46,356 bases of DNA from Pseudomonas sp. C1C7 (GTDB lineage: Bacteria; Pseudomonadota; Gammaproteobacteria; Pseudomonadales; Pseudomonadaceae): the NCBI RefSeq assembly GCF_013359595.1, contig NZ_JABFMP010000046.1:1-46356 (forward strand), read 5' to 3'. The notes under the pieces are model-generated. The model searched no databases. It was not told the DNA's origin and worked only from the letters and a program-made list of their open reading frames with translations. Every line of letters begins with the position of its first letter. The first letter of the stretch is position 1. Of the stretch, positions 6,969 through 15,692 are shown piece after piece. Both the position numbers and the translations under genes were made by a program.

Positions 6969-9197
6969 ATGGGGCATGGTATGGAGTGGCTGGGTCTGCA
7001 TTTCATTGCGCAGCTGCCAGAAAACGGGCAAGTCATACTCAATTGCGTACATGACCCCTTTCTGGTGCTTTTGGCATTTCTGGTCGCCTGTGCCGGCAGC
7101 TTCGCCACGCTGGACATGGCCGAGCGGGTCGCCCATGCCGACAAGGCAGCCTCTCGCCGCCTCTGGTGCTGGGTCGGCGCCGGCTGTCTGGCCGGCGGTA
7201 TCTGGGCCATGCATTTCATCGGCATGCTGGCCTTCCAGGCCCCCATCAATGTCCACTACCAACTGCCGGTCACCCTTGCCTCTCTGTTGATTGCCTTGAT
7301 CGCGTCATGGCTGGCGATGCAAACCCTCAGTCGCCCCGCCTTGAGCTTCTGGCATTGTCTGAAAGCGTCGATCTGGGTCGGCCTGGGCATCGCCACCATG
7401 CATTACGTCGGCATGTCCGCCCTGCGCTCGCAGGCGGTCATCTACTACCAGCCCACCCTGTTCGCCCTGTCCATCCTGATTGCGATTGGCGCCAGCCTCG
7501 CCGCATTGCTGCTGTCGAGTCACCTGCGTAATGGCACAGGCATGTTCCATCAACTGCTCAAGTACTGCGCCAGCCTGGTGCTGGGCACCGGCATCGTCAG
7601 CATGCACTTCACCGGCATGGCGGCCTTCGACCTGGTGCTGCCCGCCGGCAGCGTCCTGACTCAGCCAGGGGAAAACAATCACTTTCAACTGGGTCTGACG
7701 GTGGCGGTCATCACCCTGCTGATCATCGGCAGCAGCATCAGCGCGGCGCTGGCGGACAAGAAGCTGCAGCACAAGGAAAAAGACCTGCAGCGGGTCAACT
7801 CTCTGCTGAGCCAGCTGGATCAGGCACGGGCGTCACTGCAGCAGGTCGCGCATTTCGATCCGTTGACCAACCTGATCAACCGCCGTGGCTTCAACCAGCT
7901 GTTTGCCGAAAAGCTCATCGAGAAAACCCACAACGGCGGCATGATGGCCGTGCTGTTCCTCGACATCGATCACTTCAAGCGCATCAATGACAGCCTCGGC
8001 CACGACGCCGGCGACGAATTGCTCAAGGTGCTGGCCGATCACATCAAAAGCTCGGTGCGCAACCATGAAGACGTGGTGGCGCGCTTCGGTGGCGATGAGT
8101 TCTGCGTGCTGATCAACCTGCAGGATCGCGAAGAAGCCCGGCAACTGGCCCAGCGCATCCTGTTGAAAATGAAGGACCCCATCGAGCTGGCCGGGCGGCG
8201 TATGGTCATGACCACCAGCATCGGCATCAGCCTGTTCCCCGAGGATGGCACGACCTGTGACGAACTCCTGAAACACGCGGATCTGGCGCTCTATCAGTCC
8301 AAGGGCAGCGGTCGCAACGGCCTGAACTTCTTCAGCGCCAACCTCAAGACCCGCGCCACGCTGGAACTGCAACTGGAGGAAGAGCTGCGCCACGCTTTGC
8401 GCGAAGACGCCGGCCTGATGCTCTTTTACCAGCCGATCTACGACCTGAAGACCGGCGAGGTCGGCAAACTTGAGGCACTGCTTCGATGGCAGCATCCGGT
8501 CCACGGATTGCTCGCTCCGGACCGCTTCATTCCCCTCGCTGAAGCCAATGGCCTGATCGCCGAGCTGGACAATTGGGTCCTGCACAAGGCCTGCGAAGAC
8601 CTGGGAGAACTGTCGAAACAGGGTTGCGAGGCCTTGAAGATCGCCGTGAACTGCTCGCCCCTGAGCCTGGCCCGGGAAGAACTGGCCGGACAGATCGAGC
8701 ACGCATTGCGCAGCGCCGGGGTGGCGCCGCAACGGCTGGAACTTGAGGTGACTGAAAATGCGCTGATGGGCAATATCGCCGACACACTGGAACTGCTACG
8801 ACAGATCAAGGCCTTGGGCGTGGCGCTGTCGATCGATGATTTCGGCACCGGTTACTCGTCCCTGGCCTACCTCAAGCGTCTGCCGCTCAACACGTTGAAG
8901 ATCGACCGCTCGTTCATTCAGGACATTCCCAATTCGACCCAGGACATGGAGATCGTCCAGGCGATCATCGCCATGGCCCATACCCTGCACCTGGAAGTGG
9001 TGACCGAAGGCGTCGAGACCTTCGAGCAATATCAATTCCTCGAAAGCCACGACTGCGATTTCGCTCAGGGCTACCTGCTCAGCCGCCCGGTACCGCTGTC
9101 GGATCTGTTGCCGGTGCTGAACGAAATCAACCAGCGCAAGAACCGCTTCTCGCTTACGCCTTTGAGTCTGGTTCGCGGTACATCTGCACTAATGTAG
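6969..9197 (+). CDS. MHYT-GGDEF-EAL membrane signalling protein (cyclic-di-GMP turnover)
   Basis: A 742-residue protein. The N-terminal 250 residues form a seven-helix MHYT sensor with the repeats MHFIGM, MHYVGM and MHFTGM, proposed in this family to bind copper and sense a diatomic gas or redox state. Next comes a GGDEF domain with an intact catalytic site (RFGGDEF, motif 374-378). The residues before it read NHEDVVAR, so the inhibitory RxxD I-site lacks its Arg. The EAL domain keeps EALLRW (502-507), DDFGTGYSSL, KIDRSFI and EGVET, so both synthesis and hydrolysis of c-di-GMP look possible. The first ATG was used; ATG at 6981 (MEWLGLHF) is an alternative, and neither has a strong ribosome-binding site. 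The 3' end overlaps the convergent gene by 44 bases. Confidence 0.93.
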   Translation: MGHGMEWLGLHFIAQLPENGQVILNCVHDPFLVLLAFLVACAGSFATLDMAERVAHADKAASRRLWCWVGAGCLAGGIWAMHFIGMLAFQAPINVHYQLPVTLASLLIALIASWLAMQTLSRPALSFWHCLKASIWVGLGIATMHYVGMSALRSQAVIYYQPTLFALSILIAIGASLAALLLSSHLRNGTGMFHQLLKYCASLVLGTGIVSMHFTGMAAFDLVLPAGSVLTQPGENNHFQLGLTVAVITLLIIGSSISAALADKKLQHKEKDLQRVNSLLSQLDQARASLQQVAHFDPLTNLINRRGFNQLFAEKLIEKTHNGGMMAVLFLDIDHFKRINDSLGHDAGDELLKVLADHIKSSVRNHEDVVARFGGDEFCVLINLQDREEARQLAQRILLKMKDPIELAGRRMVMTTSIGISLFPEDGTTCDELLKHADLALYQSKGSGRNGLNFFSANLKTRATLELQLEEELRHALREDAGLMLFYQPIYDLKTGEVGKLEALLRWQHPVHGLLAPDRFIPLAEANGLIAELDNWVLHKACEDLGELSKQGCEALKIAVNCSPLSLAREELAGQIEHALRSAGVAPQRLELEVTENALMGNIADTLELLRQIKALGVALSIDDFGTGYSSLAYLKRLPLNTLKIDRSFIQDIPNSTQDMEIVQAIIAMAHTLHLEVVTEGVETFEQYQFLESHDCDFAQGYLLSRPVPLSDLLPVLNEINQRKNRFSLTPLSLVRGTSALM

Positions 9198-10050
9198 AAG
9201 GGTCCTTTTCCAGATTCCCCTGACTGCCATGCAGCCGCATCAGTTGCGCCGCCAGGCCACTGACCGGTGTCGCCGAACCCTGTTCACGAGAAAACTTCAC
9301 TGCCGTGTCCAGATCCTTGAGCAAGGTGCGCACGTGCCACTTCACCGGTTCGAAACGGCTCTCGGCCATTTGCGGGGCAAGGATCTGCAAGGGTTTGGAG
9401 TCGGCAAAACCACCGGCCAGCGCCTCGGCGATCAGGCTGGCATCCACCCCGGAACGCTCGGCCAGCGCCACCACCTCGGCAATCACCAGCGCATTGCAGG
9501 CCACGATCATCTGATTGCAGGCCTTGGTCACCTGCCCTGCCCCGACCGCGCCCATGTGCGTCACACGCTGGCCGAGACTCAGCAGGACCGGTTTGACGCG
9601 CTCGAGATCCGCCGCCTCGCCGCCGACCATGATCGCCAGACTGCCCGCCTCGGCACCGACCACGCCGCCGGACACCGGCGCATCGAGCCAGGCCATGCCG
9701 GTGCGGCTGGCAAGCTCGCCCGCCATGTCCCGGGTCGCCGTGGGTTCCAGGCTGGAAAAGTCCACCAGCAACTGGCCTTTTTTCGCGCCTTCGACAATCC
9801 CCGCCGCGCCAAACACCACGTCACGCACCACCTGGGTGTCCGCCAGGCACAACATCACCACGTCAGCGTGCTGGCACAGTTGCGCAGGGCTCGCGACCTG
9901 CCGGGCACCGGCCTCGACCAGTGCAGCGCACTTGGCCGGATTGCGGTTCCACACTGTCAGCGGATACCCCGCCGCCAGCAGGCGCCGGCACATTGGCAGG
10001 CCCATCAGGCCGATTCCGGCAAACCCCAACGAAGGTAGCGTTGACATCAT
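9154..10050 (-). CDS. NAD(P)-dependent beta-hydroxyacid dehydrogenase family protein
   Basis: A 298-residue protein of the 3-hydroxyisobutyrate/tartronate-semialdehyde reductase family. The N-terminal Rossmann motif is GFAGIGLMGLPMC. Also visible are the substrate-binding DAPVSGGVVGAEAGSL and the catalytic-lysine segment GAGQVTKACNQ. Such enzymes oxidise a beta-hydroxyacid or reduce the matching semialdehyde in the cytosol; the exact substrate cannot be assigned. Two adjacent ATGs (10050, 10047) follow AGAGG at a suitable distance. It converges on and overlaps the signalling gene by 44 bases. No pathway neighbours are present. Confidence 0.92.
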   Translation of the reverse strand: MMSTLPSLGFAGIGLMGLPMCRRLLAAGYPLTVWNRNPAKCAALVEAGARQVASPAQLCQHADVVMLCLADTQVVRDVVFGAAGIVEGAKKGQLLVDFSSLEPTATRDMAGELASRTGMAWLDAPVSGGVVGAEAGSLAIMVGGEAADLERVKPVLLSLGQRVTHMGAVGAGQVTKACNQMIVACNALVIAEVVALAERSGVDASLIAEALAGGFADSKPLQILAPQMAESRFEPVKWHVRTLLKDLDTAVKFSREQGSATPVSGLAAQLMRLHGSQGNLEKDPSTLVQMYREPDSKA

Positions 10051-10246
10051 TTTGCCTCTTTTCGATTAAAGAACGCCAAATAGTGGCCGATTCATCGTGA
10101 GCAGAAAAGGATTTCCCCGAGCGAACCTCAGGCCGCGGCTCTGACGCTCGGACTAAATACGCGCTGATAAAAGACGCGTGTTCTCATTCCGTGACGGTTC
10201 GACGACCCAGTCGTGCGACCCAAACAGCCCAGGTAGATGGCGAACA

Positions 10247-12445
10247 ATGACTTCCAAAAACAATCCGGCCACTGCGGTTTCCGACCTGACCTTGAGCCCT
10301 GCGGCAAACACCCCGGTTTCATCCAAGCCATTGCTCCCGTCTCGCCCGCTGGGAACCCAGCAATACCTGTATTTCACCGAGACCAACACCGACCGCATCC
10401 TCGATAACCTCGACGGCCTGCGCGACATGGTGTTCCCGCGCCCACCGCATCTGGAAGGTGACAACGAACAGCACAGCGACCAGGAATTCCCGTCGGTGTG
10501 CCTGATCGGCCTGGGGCGCTGCGGTTCGAACATTGCGCTGGACGTCGCCGAACTGGTGTACAACGCGCGCAAGTTCTATCTCAACGAATTCAACAACGAA
10601 GATCGCCTGTCGCCGGACAAGCGCTACGCCGAAAAGGGCTACAGCCCGGCGCAGTGGATCCGCAACAACCTGCGCCTGATGCCGAACAAGGCCACCAAAC
10701 CGGTGTTCCTGGTCGAGCCGCTGGTGATGCTCGGCGACCTGGACAAGGACATCGCCGGCCGCATCCGCTTCTCGCGCAAGGGCGAAAAAAGCGGGTTCCT
10801 GCGCGACTACAGCAAAATGAAAATCATGGACCTGTCGGAAGTCCATGCCGGTGGCGCCGGTAACGCGCCGATTCTCGGCCAGTACCTGGCCAAGATCATC
10901 CTGAACAAGGACACCCAGCGTTTCTCCAGCCCCGACTGGAAGATGATCCACTCGTACCTGATCGACAGCTGCGGCATCAAGGCCAACCAGTCGCGCCTGT
11001 ACTTCTCGATCTTCAGCGCCGGCGGCGGTACGGGTTCGGGCATGGCCTCGGAATTCGGCCTGGCCCAGCAGCACTCGTACATGAACAAGACGTTCGACAC
11101 CAAACCGGTGGACGAGCACGACAGCAAGAGCGGCCACTCCTTCGTCTTCGAGCCGATCTTCACCAGCGGCATCTGCGTGCTGCCGAACATTTCCGACCAC
11201 CGCAGCGAAATGTCCGAAGCGCTGCACATCAACGCCGGTCGGCTGCTGTGTAAATATCTGTCGGAAGAGTGGGACTTCTCCTACAACTTCGCCAACGAAG
11301 ACAGCAGCGAAGCCAGCGTCATGGGCCGTATCCGCCCGTGGAACGCGATGATGCTGATCTCCAACGACATCATGCGTTACGCCGAAGAGAGCGATGACGG
11401 CAACATCCAGAACATTGATGTCAATGCCATGGAAAAGCATGCCAACCAGTACATCTCGCAGCAGATCTTCAACATTCTGACGGCGCAGGCGGTCACCACC
11501 GACTACGACCAGAACTATTTCCGACGCGCCGGCATCGACATCGGCGAAACCATTCGCCTGGACGCCAATGACCTGTTCATGAGTCTGGCCGGCCCGGTGG
11601 CGATCGCCTACGCCGAGTCCGTCGTCCCGGAAACCCCGGCGCCGACCAGCGACAAGTTCAAGGTGTTCGAGAAAGAGCAGCAGCGCCTGAACATCGACGA
11701 CCTGTTCTTCCGTTCCATCGACCTGCCGCACTTCAACAAGGTGACCCAGGCGATCGAAGGCATCAGCCTGCTGCCGATCGAGTCCAAGCGCTATCGCGCG
11801 TCGCTTGAGCAGTACAAGAACTCGGGCTACGACGCCGCGGCGCTGCACGACCTGCACTTCTTCAAGAACTGCTCGTCGGTGGTCTCGATCGTCTCGCTGC
11901 CCAAGGACTACAAGCTGTCCTACATGGACCTGAACCGGTTGAAGACGCACCTCAACAGCCTGTTCCCCAACACCACGCTCAAGCGTTACGCGCTGGTCAT
12001 CGGCGCCTCGGCCAACCTGTCGCTGACCACCCTGATCGCCAAGAGCCCGTGCCTGTCGGACGACTTCCTGACCCTGATCGTGGCCTTCATCAAGCGCTGC
12101 TTCGCCCGTAATCCGTACCGCTTCGATGACACCCTGGATCATTCGATCCTGGACTTCATCATCAGCGAGCAATTCGACGAAGAACGCATCGACGACCTGC
12201 TCAACGAGTTCGAGAACCCGGCGAAGATCCTCGATACCAACTGGTACGCGATCAAGCCGATGTACGAAAAGAAATACCGCGAACTGATCAACGACAAGGA
12301 CAAGTTCGTCTCGATCAACGACATTCGCCTGTCCCGGGATTGCGTGAAGAAGGCGATCAAGTACCTGCGCGAGATTTACCGTCATCGCATTGGCAAGACC
12401 AAGGTTATTTCGCTGAATAACCATACGGGCAAGACCGCTTATTAA
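10247..12445 (+). CDS. Tubulin/FtsZ-superfamily-like protein, large, role unknown
   Basis: A 732-residue protein with no signal peptide. An N-terminal glycine loop, CLIGLGRCGSN (GLGRCG at 88-93), matches the position and form of the FtsZ T1 loop. FSAGGGTGSGMASEF (GGGTGSG at 259-265) matches the tubulin signature, the T4 phosphate loop. Together these make a GTP-binding tubulin-like fold the best reading, as in the Pfam Tubulin_2 type proteins. The remaining 450 residues lack motifs I recognise, and I could not find a convincing T7 loop, so polymerisation is uncertain. The start is MTSKNNPAT: the frame opens at 10178, but 10247 begins the family-like part. It is not FtsZ (about 400 residues, located in dcw). 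It has no operon partner and ends in a stop-overlapping palindrome. Confidence 0.8.
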   Translation: MTSKNNPATAVSDLTLSPAANTPVSSKPLLPSRPLGTQQYLYFTETNTDRILDNLDGLRDMVFPRPPHLEGDNEQHSDQEFPSVCLIGLGRCGSNIALDVAELVYNARKFYLNEFNNEDRLSPDKRYAEKGYSPAQWIRNNLRLMPNKATKPVFLVEPLVMLGDLDKDIAGRIRFSRKGEKSGFLRDYSKMKIMDLSEVHAGGAGNAPILGQYLAKIILNKDTQRFSSPDWKMIHSYLIDSCGIKANQSRLYFSIFSAGGGTGSGMASEFGLAQQHSYMNKTFDTKPVDEHDSKSGHSFVFEPIFTSGICVLPNISDHRSEMSEALHINAGRLLCKYLSEEWDFSYNFANEDSSEASVMGRIRPWNAMMLISNDIMRYAEESDDGNIQNIDVNAMEKHANQYISQQIFNILTAQAVTTDYDQNYFRRAGIDIGETIRLDANDLFMSLAGPVAIAYAESVVPETPAPTSDKFKVFEKEQQRLNIDDLFFRSIDLPHFNKVTQAIEGISLLPIESKRYRASLEQYKNSGYDAAALHDLHFFKNCSSVVSIVSLPKDYKLSYMDLNRLKTHLNSLFPNTTLKRYALVIGASANLSLTTLIAKSPCLSDDFLTLIVAFIKRCFARNPYRFDDTLDHSILDFIISEQFDEERIDDLLNEFENPAKILDTNWYAIKPMYEKKYRELINDKDKFVSINDIRLSRDCVKKAIKYLREIYRHRIGKTKVISLNNHTGKTAY

Positions 12446-12450
12446 GCGGT
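12434..12450. other. Palindrome spanning the stop of the tubulin-like gene
   Basis: ACCGCTTATTAAGCGGT is a palindrome with the TAA stop at its centre. No T-run follows, so a classical terminator is not supported. It may form a short hairpin at the transcript end. Confidence 0.4.
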
Positions 12451-12455
12451 GCCCC

Positions 12456-12555
12456 ATTCGCGAGCAAGTCGAATCGTCGCACCGCCGCTCCCACATTTTG
12501 AACGCGTTCCGTCAGGAGGATGCGGTCAAATGTGGGAGTGGACTCGCTCGCGAAA
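12456..12555. repeat. REPIN (GAATCGTCGCACCGCCGCTCCCAC family)
   Basis: The left arm ATTCGCGAGC plus a CCGCTCCCACA segment is matched in inverted orientation by TGTGGGAG and CTCGCGAAAG at the right. The same left-arm sequence recurs at 42939-42973. It lies in the 308-base gap after the tubulin-like gene. The remainder of that gap (12556-12753) shows nothing I can assign. Confidence 0.75.
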
Positions 12556-12753
12556 GCGGTCTGACATTCACCGCATGAACTACAAATTGTCACCCCAGAA
12601 ACAATTGAGCAGCCCTCAGGCCGCCCCTTCAACTGTTCCCGTTACGTTTACGTCACCGTGAGGCTGTGGCCTTTCTCTACGGCAAGGTGCCATCACGCTA
12701 CTCGGCTACACACTTTTGGCCGCAGGCATCGCGCACCAACAGGGTGCGCGCAT

Positions 12754-13059
12754 TCAACCCTTTGCTCTTTCCTGAATCATGATCCACGGCGAAACCACCA
12801 CCGCCCACAGCTCGGGATCACGTTCGAAAAGATCCAGCGCCCGCGTTTCAGACAGCTTGGCGAGCTTGTCGCCGGCCAACCAGGCAGCCACTTTCTCGCC
12901 CTCGTCACTGGCCACGGCTTCGGCGGCGGCGATCAAATCCAGGGTCGGGTCGACCCACAATAGGGCACCCTTGGCGAAGAACGGTTCCAGTTCCTTCCAT
13001 GAAATAGATGCGGTTTCACCGAGCAGCTTGGCATAGAGGGTGCTAGGTTCTTGATTCAT
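12754..13059 (-). CDS. DUF2288 domain protein
   Basis: A 101-residue soluble protein that is all DUF2288: LYAKLLGETASISWKELEPFFAKGALLWVDPTLDLIAAAEAVASD... ending WAVVVSPWIMIQERAKG. The family is small, widespread in gammaproteobacteria and cyanobacteria, and has no established function. The ATG at 13059 (MNQEPS) is the only sensible start. It lies divergently from braC, 348 bases away, with no operon partner. Confidence 0.88.
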   Translation of the reverse strand: MNQEPSTLYAKLLGETASISWKELEPFFAKGALLWVDPTLDLIAAAEAVASDEGEKVAAWLAGDKLAKLSETRALDLFERDPELWAVVVSPWIMIQERAKG

Positions 13060-13251
13060 GGGTCTGTCCGGAAATGAAATTGACGCAATGATAACGTCGG
13101 TGGTCTGGCAGAAAAACCCGGTAGCAATTTGCAGTACCGAATGAAAAGAGCAGGAAAGCCAAGGAATGCACGGAATCTGGCTATAAGCCCGTCAAATACC
13201 CGCCGCAATTCTGTCTTTTTCTTTCAAAAAAGCGACAGGCTCGAATTTTGT

Positions 13252-13323
13252 CCCTCGGCGCCAGCTTCCCAGGCTGACAATCGGCGCTCTACACTGTACC
13301 GGTACAGTTGCCGAGGGCTTTTT
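13252..13323 (+). promoter_or_regulatory. braC leader: long-range inverted repeat enclosing a 16-bp palindrome
   Basis: CCCTCGGC (13252-13259) and GCCGAGGG (13310-13317) are perfect inverted arms, followed by CTTTTT. This could fold as a leader hairpin with terminator character. Between them lies the perfect palindrome ACTGTACCGGTACAGT (13293-13308), which looks like a dimeric repressor or activator site. CTGTAC/GTACAG half-sites are reminiscent of MocR/GntR-type operators, but the regulator is not identified. The rest of 13060-13407 shows no gene. Confidence 0.5.
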
Positions 13324-13407
13324 CCGGGGAATGTCGTGGACACTGACCCGGTTCTGCTGCCTTCGGCGCCAGGACTATAAAAATTACAACAGTAAGAGTG
13401 GAGCACT

Positions 13408-14535
13408 ATGACTAAGGCTACTAAGCAGATTTCCAAACTGTTTGCCGCTATGGTTCTGGCCGGGGTTGCCAGCCATTCGTTCGCAGCTGACACCATCAAG
13501 ATCGGCATCGCCGGCCCTAAAACCGGTCCTGTAGCCCAATACGGCGACATGCAGTTCAGTGGCGCCAAAATGGCCATCGAACAAATCAACGCCAAAGGCG
13601 GTGTAGACGGCAAGAAACTCGAAGCCGTCGAGTACGACGACGCCTGTGATCCGAAACAAGCGGTAGCGGTAGCGAACAAGGTCGTCAACGACGGCGTCAA
13701 GTTCGTGGTCGGCCACCTGTGCTCCAGCTCCACCCAACCGGCTTCGGACATCTACGAAGACGAAGGCGTGATCATGATCACCCCGGCTGCCACCAGCCCG
13801 GACATCACCGCCCGTGGTTACAAAATGGTCTTCCGCACCATCGGTCTGGACAGCGCCCAGGGCCCTGCCGCCGGTAACTACATTGCCGATCACGTAAAAC
13901 CTAAAGTCGTTGCCGTTCTGCATGACAAGCAGCAGTACGGTGAAGGCATCGCCACCGCCGTGAAGAAGACCCTGGAAGGCAAGAACGTCAAGGTTGCCGT
14001 GTTCGAAGGCGTCAACGCCGGCGACAAGGACTTCTCCTCGATCATCGCCAAGCTCAAGCAAGCCAACGTCGACTTCGTCTACTACGGCGGCTACCACCCG
14101 GAGCTGGGTCTGATCCTGCGCCAAGCCCAGGAAAAAGGCCTGAAAGCCAAGTTCATGGGTCCGGAAGGCGTGGGTAACGACTCCATCTCGCAAATCGCCA
14201 AGGACGCTTCCGAAGGCCTGCTGGTAACCCTGCCGAAGTCCTTCGACCAGGATCCTGCCAACGTTGCCCTGGTTGATGCATTCAAGGCCAAGAAAGAAGA
14301 TCCAAGCGGTCCGTTCGTGTTCCCGGCCTACTCGGCTGTGGAAGTGATCGCCGAAGGCATCAAGACTGCCAAGTCCGAAGACACCGCCAAAGTGGCTGAA
14401 GCCATCCACAAAGGCACCTTCAAGACCCCGACTGGCGATCTGAGCTTCGACGACAAGGGCGACCTGAAAGACTTCAAATTCGTGGTTTACGAGTGGCACT
14501 TCGGCAAACCAAAAACTGAAGCTTCGCCTCAGTAA
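13408..14535 (+). CDS. braC: Branched-chain amino acid ABC transporter, periplasmic binding protein BraC
   Basis: A 375-residue type I periplasmic binding protein of the LIV-binding family. The signal peptide runs MTKATKQISKLFAAMVLAGVAS... with cleavage after SFA (about residue 26). The mature part starts ADTIKIGIAGPKTGPVAQYG, the family hallmark. In the periplasm it delivers Leu, Ile, Val (and in P. aeruginosa also Ala and Thr) to BraD/BraE. GGAG precedes the ATG by about six bases. It is separated from braD by a strong terminator and 233 bases, so a surplus of binding protein over the membrane subunits is likely. Codon use is highly biased, as expected for an abundant protein. Confidence 0.97.
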   Translation: MTKATKQISKLFAAMVLAGVASHSFAADTIKIGIAGPKTGPVAQYGDMQFSGAKMAIEQINAKGGVDGKKLEAVEYDDACDPKQAVAVANKVVNDGVKFVVGHLCSSSTQPASDIYEDEGVIMITPAATSPDITARGYKMVFRTIGLDSAQGPAAGNYIADHVKPKVVAVLHDKQQYGEGIATAVKKTLEGKNVKVAVFEGVNAGDKDFSSIIAKLKQANVDFVYYGGYHPELGLILRQAQEKGLKAKFMGPEGVGNDSISQIAKDASEGLLVTLPKSFDQDPANVALVDAFKAKKEDPSGPFVFPAYSAVEVIAEGIKTAKSEDTAKVAEAIHKGTFKTPTGDLSFDDKGDLKDFKFVVYEWHFGKPKTEASPQ

Positions 14536-14558
14536 GGCCTTGCCTGACTGACTGCCCA

Positions 14559-14590
14559 CAAAGCCCACGGCACGCCGTGGGCTTTGTTTT
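14559..14590 (+). terminator. Terminator/attenuator between braC and braD
   Basis: A perfect 12-bp stem, CAAAGCCCACGG (14559-14570) with CCGTGGGCTTTG (14575-14586), has a CACG loop followed by TTTT. It probably ends most braC transcripts and lets a minority run into braDEFG. Confidence 0.88.
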
Positions 14591-14768
14591 ACGAACGTAC
14601 CTGGGCCGTGCTGGCGTGATCCGCTAGTCTCCCCACCTGAAAATCTCAAAACCGTCATCAGCGGTTCGCTGGCAAAACCCGGATTCGAAGTGGATGCAGA
14701 TCCACGGGGCCCGGGCGGGAAAATGACTCCACCAGTGAAATGCGTATCAGGTTTTTAGGAGCGCTGTA

Positions 14769-15692
14769 ATGCCTGACATCTATCACTTTTTCCAACAGCT
14801 GGTTAATGGGATGACCATTGGCAGCACGTATGCCCTGATCGCCATCGGCTATACGATGGTTTACGGCATCATTGGAATGATCAACTTCGCCCACGGCGAG
14901 GTGTACATGATCGGTTCCTACGTGGCGTTCATCGCCATCGCGGGCCTGGCCATGCTGGGACTCGACAGTGTTCCGCTGTTGATGACCGCCGCTTTCCTGG
15001 CGACCATCGTCGTCACCAGTGCCTACGGCTACAGCATCGAACGGATCGCCTACCGCCCCCTGCGCGGCAGCAACCGTCTGATCCCGCTGATTTCCGCCAT
15101 CGGCATGTCGATCTTCCTGCAGAACACGGTTCTGCTGGCGCAAGACTCCAAGGACAAATCCATTCCCAACCTGATCCCGGGCAACTTCGCCTTCGGTCCA
15201 GGTGGCGCACATGAAGTGCTGATTTCCTACATGCAAATCGTGGTGTTCGTGGTGACTCTGGTCGCCATGCTCGGCCTGACCCTGTTCATCTCCCGCTCTC
15301 GCCTGGGCCGCGCCTGCCGCGCCTGCGCCGAAGACATCAAGATGGCCAACCTGCTGGGTATCAACACCAACAACATCATCGCCCTGACCTTCGTCATCGG
15401 TGCTGCGCTGGCGGCCGTCGCGGCCGTGCTGCTGAGCATGCAATACGGCGTGATCAACCCGAACGCCGGTTTCCTGGTCGGCCTCAAGGCCTTCACCGCA
15501 GCGGTACTGGGCGGTATCGGCAGCATCCCGGGCGCCATGCTCGGCGGGCTGGTACTGGGTGTGGCGGAAGCCTTCGGCGCCGACATTTTCGGCGACCAGT
15601 ACAAGGACGTCGTGGCCTTCGGTCTATTGGTTTTGGTGTTGTTGTTCCGGCCAACCGGCCTGCTGGGTCGTCCGGAGGTTGAGAAAGTATGA
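14769..15692 (+). CDS. braD: Branched-chain amino acid ABC permease BraD (LivH type)
   Basis: A 307-residue inner-membrane permease with about eight hydrophobic spans. Family landmarks are NGMTIGSTYALIAIGYTMVYGIIGMINFAHGE near the N-terminus and the EAA-like coupling region GRACRACAEDIKMANLLGINTNNIIALTFVIG. The C-terminus ends VLLFRPTGLLGRPEVEKV, typical of LivH. AGGAGCG lies upstream of the ATG at good spacing. With BraE it forms the channel energised by BraF and BraG. Its stop overlaps the braE start by four bases (ATGA), implying translational coupling. Confidence 0.96.
   Translation: MPDIYHFFQQLVNGMTIGSTYALIAIGYTMVYGIIGMINFAHGEVYMIGSYVAFIAIAGLAMLGLDSVPLLMTAAFLATIVVTSAYGYSIERIAYRPLRGSNRLIPLISAIGMSIFLQNTVLLAQDSKDKSIPNLIPGNFAFGPGGAHEVLISYMQIVVFVVTLVAMLGLTLFISRSRLGRACRACAEDIKMANLLGINTNNIIALTFVIGAALAAVAAVLLSMQYGVINPNAGFLVGLKAFTAAVLGGIGSIPGAMLGGLVLGVAEAFGADIFGDQYKDVVAFGLLVLVLLFRPTGLLGRPEVEKV

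Noticed and set aside
10319..12496. 725-codon frame antisense to the tubulin-like gene
   Set aside because: Same shadow effect. The plus-strand frame has the glycine loops and normal protein composition.
13129..13380. 83-codon frame in the braC upstream region
   Set aside because: It spans the leader palindromes and has no ribosome-binding site. More likely a regulatory region.
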